NCBI GenBank assembly: GCA_018065205.1
Contig: JAGHTR010000210.1
Coordinates: 1-6,517, forward strand
DNA length: 6,517 nt
Origin: Candidatus Colicola caccequi
GTDB lineage: Bacteria > Bacteroidota > Bacteroidia > Bacteroidales > Paludibacteraceae
Reading direction: 5' to 3'
Position 1 is the first letter of the stretch, and every line of letters starts with the position of its first letter. Of this stretch, positions 6,257 to 6,517 are shown in pieces. The notes beneath the pieces are model-generated. The model did no database searches. It saw only the letters and a list, made by a program, of their open reading frames with translations, and was not told the origin of the DNA. Position numbers and translations under genes: made by a program.

Positions 6257-6273
6257 ATAATACAATTTCGGTG

Positions 6274-6304
6274 CAAAGATACAACAATTTTTTGAATTGA
6301 CAAA
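6274..6304 (-). promoter_or_regulatory. infC operon promoter (Bacteroidota type)
   Basis: On the minus strand TTTG (6304-6301), a 19-bp spacer and TATCTTTG (6281-6274) match the Bacteroidota consensus exactly. The expected transcription start near 6267 leaves a leader of about 11 bases before the ATG at 6256. This shows that infC-rpmI-rplT is transcribed from just upstream of infC. Confidence 0.87.
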
Positions 6305-6314
6305 TAAAAATGGA

Positions 6315-6331
6315 AAAAAATATCATTTTTT
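6315..6331. repeat. A/T-rich inverted repeat between divergent promoters
   Basis: AAAAAAT (6315-6321) and ATTTTTT (6325-6331) form a perfect 7-3-7 inverted repeat centred on 6323, which is also the midpoint of the two flanking -33 TTTG elements (6301-6304 and 6342-6345). The A-tracts could act as UP-type elements for both promoters. Low-complexity sequence makes chance symmetry likely. Confidence 0.4.
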
Positions 6332-6341
6332 ATTAAAAATG

Positions 6342-6373
6342 TTTGCGTATGTGCGAGAAAAAGTGTAACTTTG
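6342..6373 (+). promoter_or_regulatory. Promoter of the right-edge lipoprotein gene
   Basis: TTTG (6342-6345), a 20-bp spacer and TAACTTTG (6366-6373) fit the Bacteroidota consensus. Transcription would start near 6380, giving a leader of about 37 bases to the ATG at 6417, longer than the other leaders in this window. Confidence 0.85.
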
Positions 6374-6416
6374 CGCATAATTTGGATTAAAATCGATAAC
6401 CCAATCATTAAATAAT

Positions 6417-6517
6417 ATGAATAACACATCTATTAAATTGGCTTTGAGCCTTGCAATCGTTTCTGTGGTGACAATGATGAGCTTTACATCATGCGAGTAC
6501 AATGATATTCCTTCGGG
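6417..6517 (+). CDS. Lipoprotein of unknown function, N-terminal fragment (cut by window edge)
   Basis: An open frame of 33 codons plus two bases runs off the right edge, starting at the ATG at 6417-6419. It encodes a typical Bacteroidota lipoprotein signal: a short polar start with Lys7, a hydrophobic core (LALSLAIVSVVTMM, 8-21) and a lipobox-like SFTSC ending in Cys26. Phe at -3 is a loose match to the classic lipobox, but such variants are common in this phylum. After the cysteine comes EYNDIPSG, whose acidic residues are compatible with a surface lipoprotein export signal. A consensus promoter lies in front. The mature domain is outside the window, so its function cannot be given. It is divergent from infC and presumably independent of it. 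Confidence 0.8.
   Translation, partial: MNNTSIKLALSLAIVSVVTMMSFTSCEYNDIPS

Noticed and set aside
6166..6429. Minus-strand frame of 87 codons overlapping the infC start and the second divergent promoter region
   Set aside because: It spans two consensus promoters and low-complexity A/T sequence, is out of frame with IF-3, and its product has no recognisable features.

Overview
The window looks like chromosomal DNA from a member of the Bacteroidota, most likely order Bacteroidales. Four intergenic sites match the promoter consensus of that phylum, TTTG-N19/20-TAnnTTTG. No gene start has a convincing Shine-Dalgarno sequence. One gene encodes a secreted nuclease with a C-terminal tail like those of type IX secretion cargo, another encodes a DUF6913-type protein, and both families point the same way. 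Genus cannot be decided from this sequence.

Left part (1-4015, minus strand): four tightly packed genes read right to left. They are a secreted endonuclease/exonuclease/phosphatase-family protein, the NAD-dependent DNA ligase LigA, a DUF6913-type protein of unknown function, and a small membrane-anchored protein that runs off the left edge. Spacing is 1 bp, then a 4-bp overlap, then a 1-bp overlap, so this is almost certainly one operon with translational coupling.

Middle (4016-4987): an 81- to 87-bp divergent promoter region separates that operon from dapA (lysine/diaminopimelate pathway, plus strand). The -33 elements of the two promoters are the two arms of a perfect 16-bp palindrome, and the whole arrangement is symmetrical to the base. 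A bidirectional terminator hairpin follows dapA and also serves the convergent operon to its right.

Right part (5045-6256, minus strand): the translation operon infC-rpmI-rplT (IF3, L35, L20). It has its own promoter just upstream of infC, with no thrS in front of it. The infC-rpmI gap can form a hairpin that carries a 12-base stretch identical to a universally conserved 23S rRNA segment, a candidate autoregulatory element. Beyond infC lie a second divergent promoter pair and the first 33 codons of a plus-strand lipoprotein gene cut by the window edge.

Most of the window is ordinary housekeeping DNA. I see no mobile element, CRISPR array, tRNA or rRNA gene, and no clear new defence or biosynthetic system. 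The points most worth a second look are the shared palindromic divergent promoter, the infC-rpmI leader hairpin and the unexplained company kept by ligA. No gene-free stretch exceeds 300 bases.
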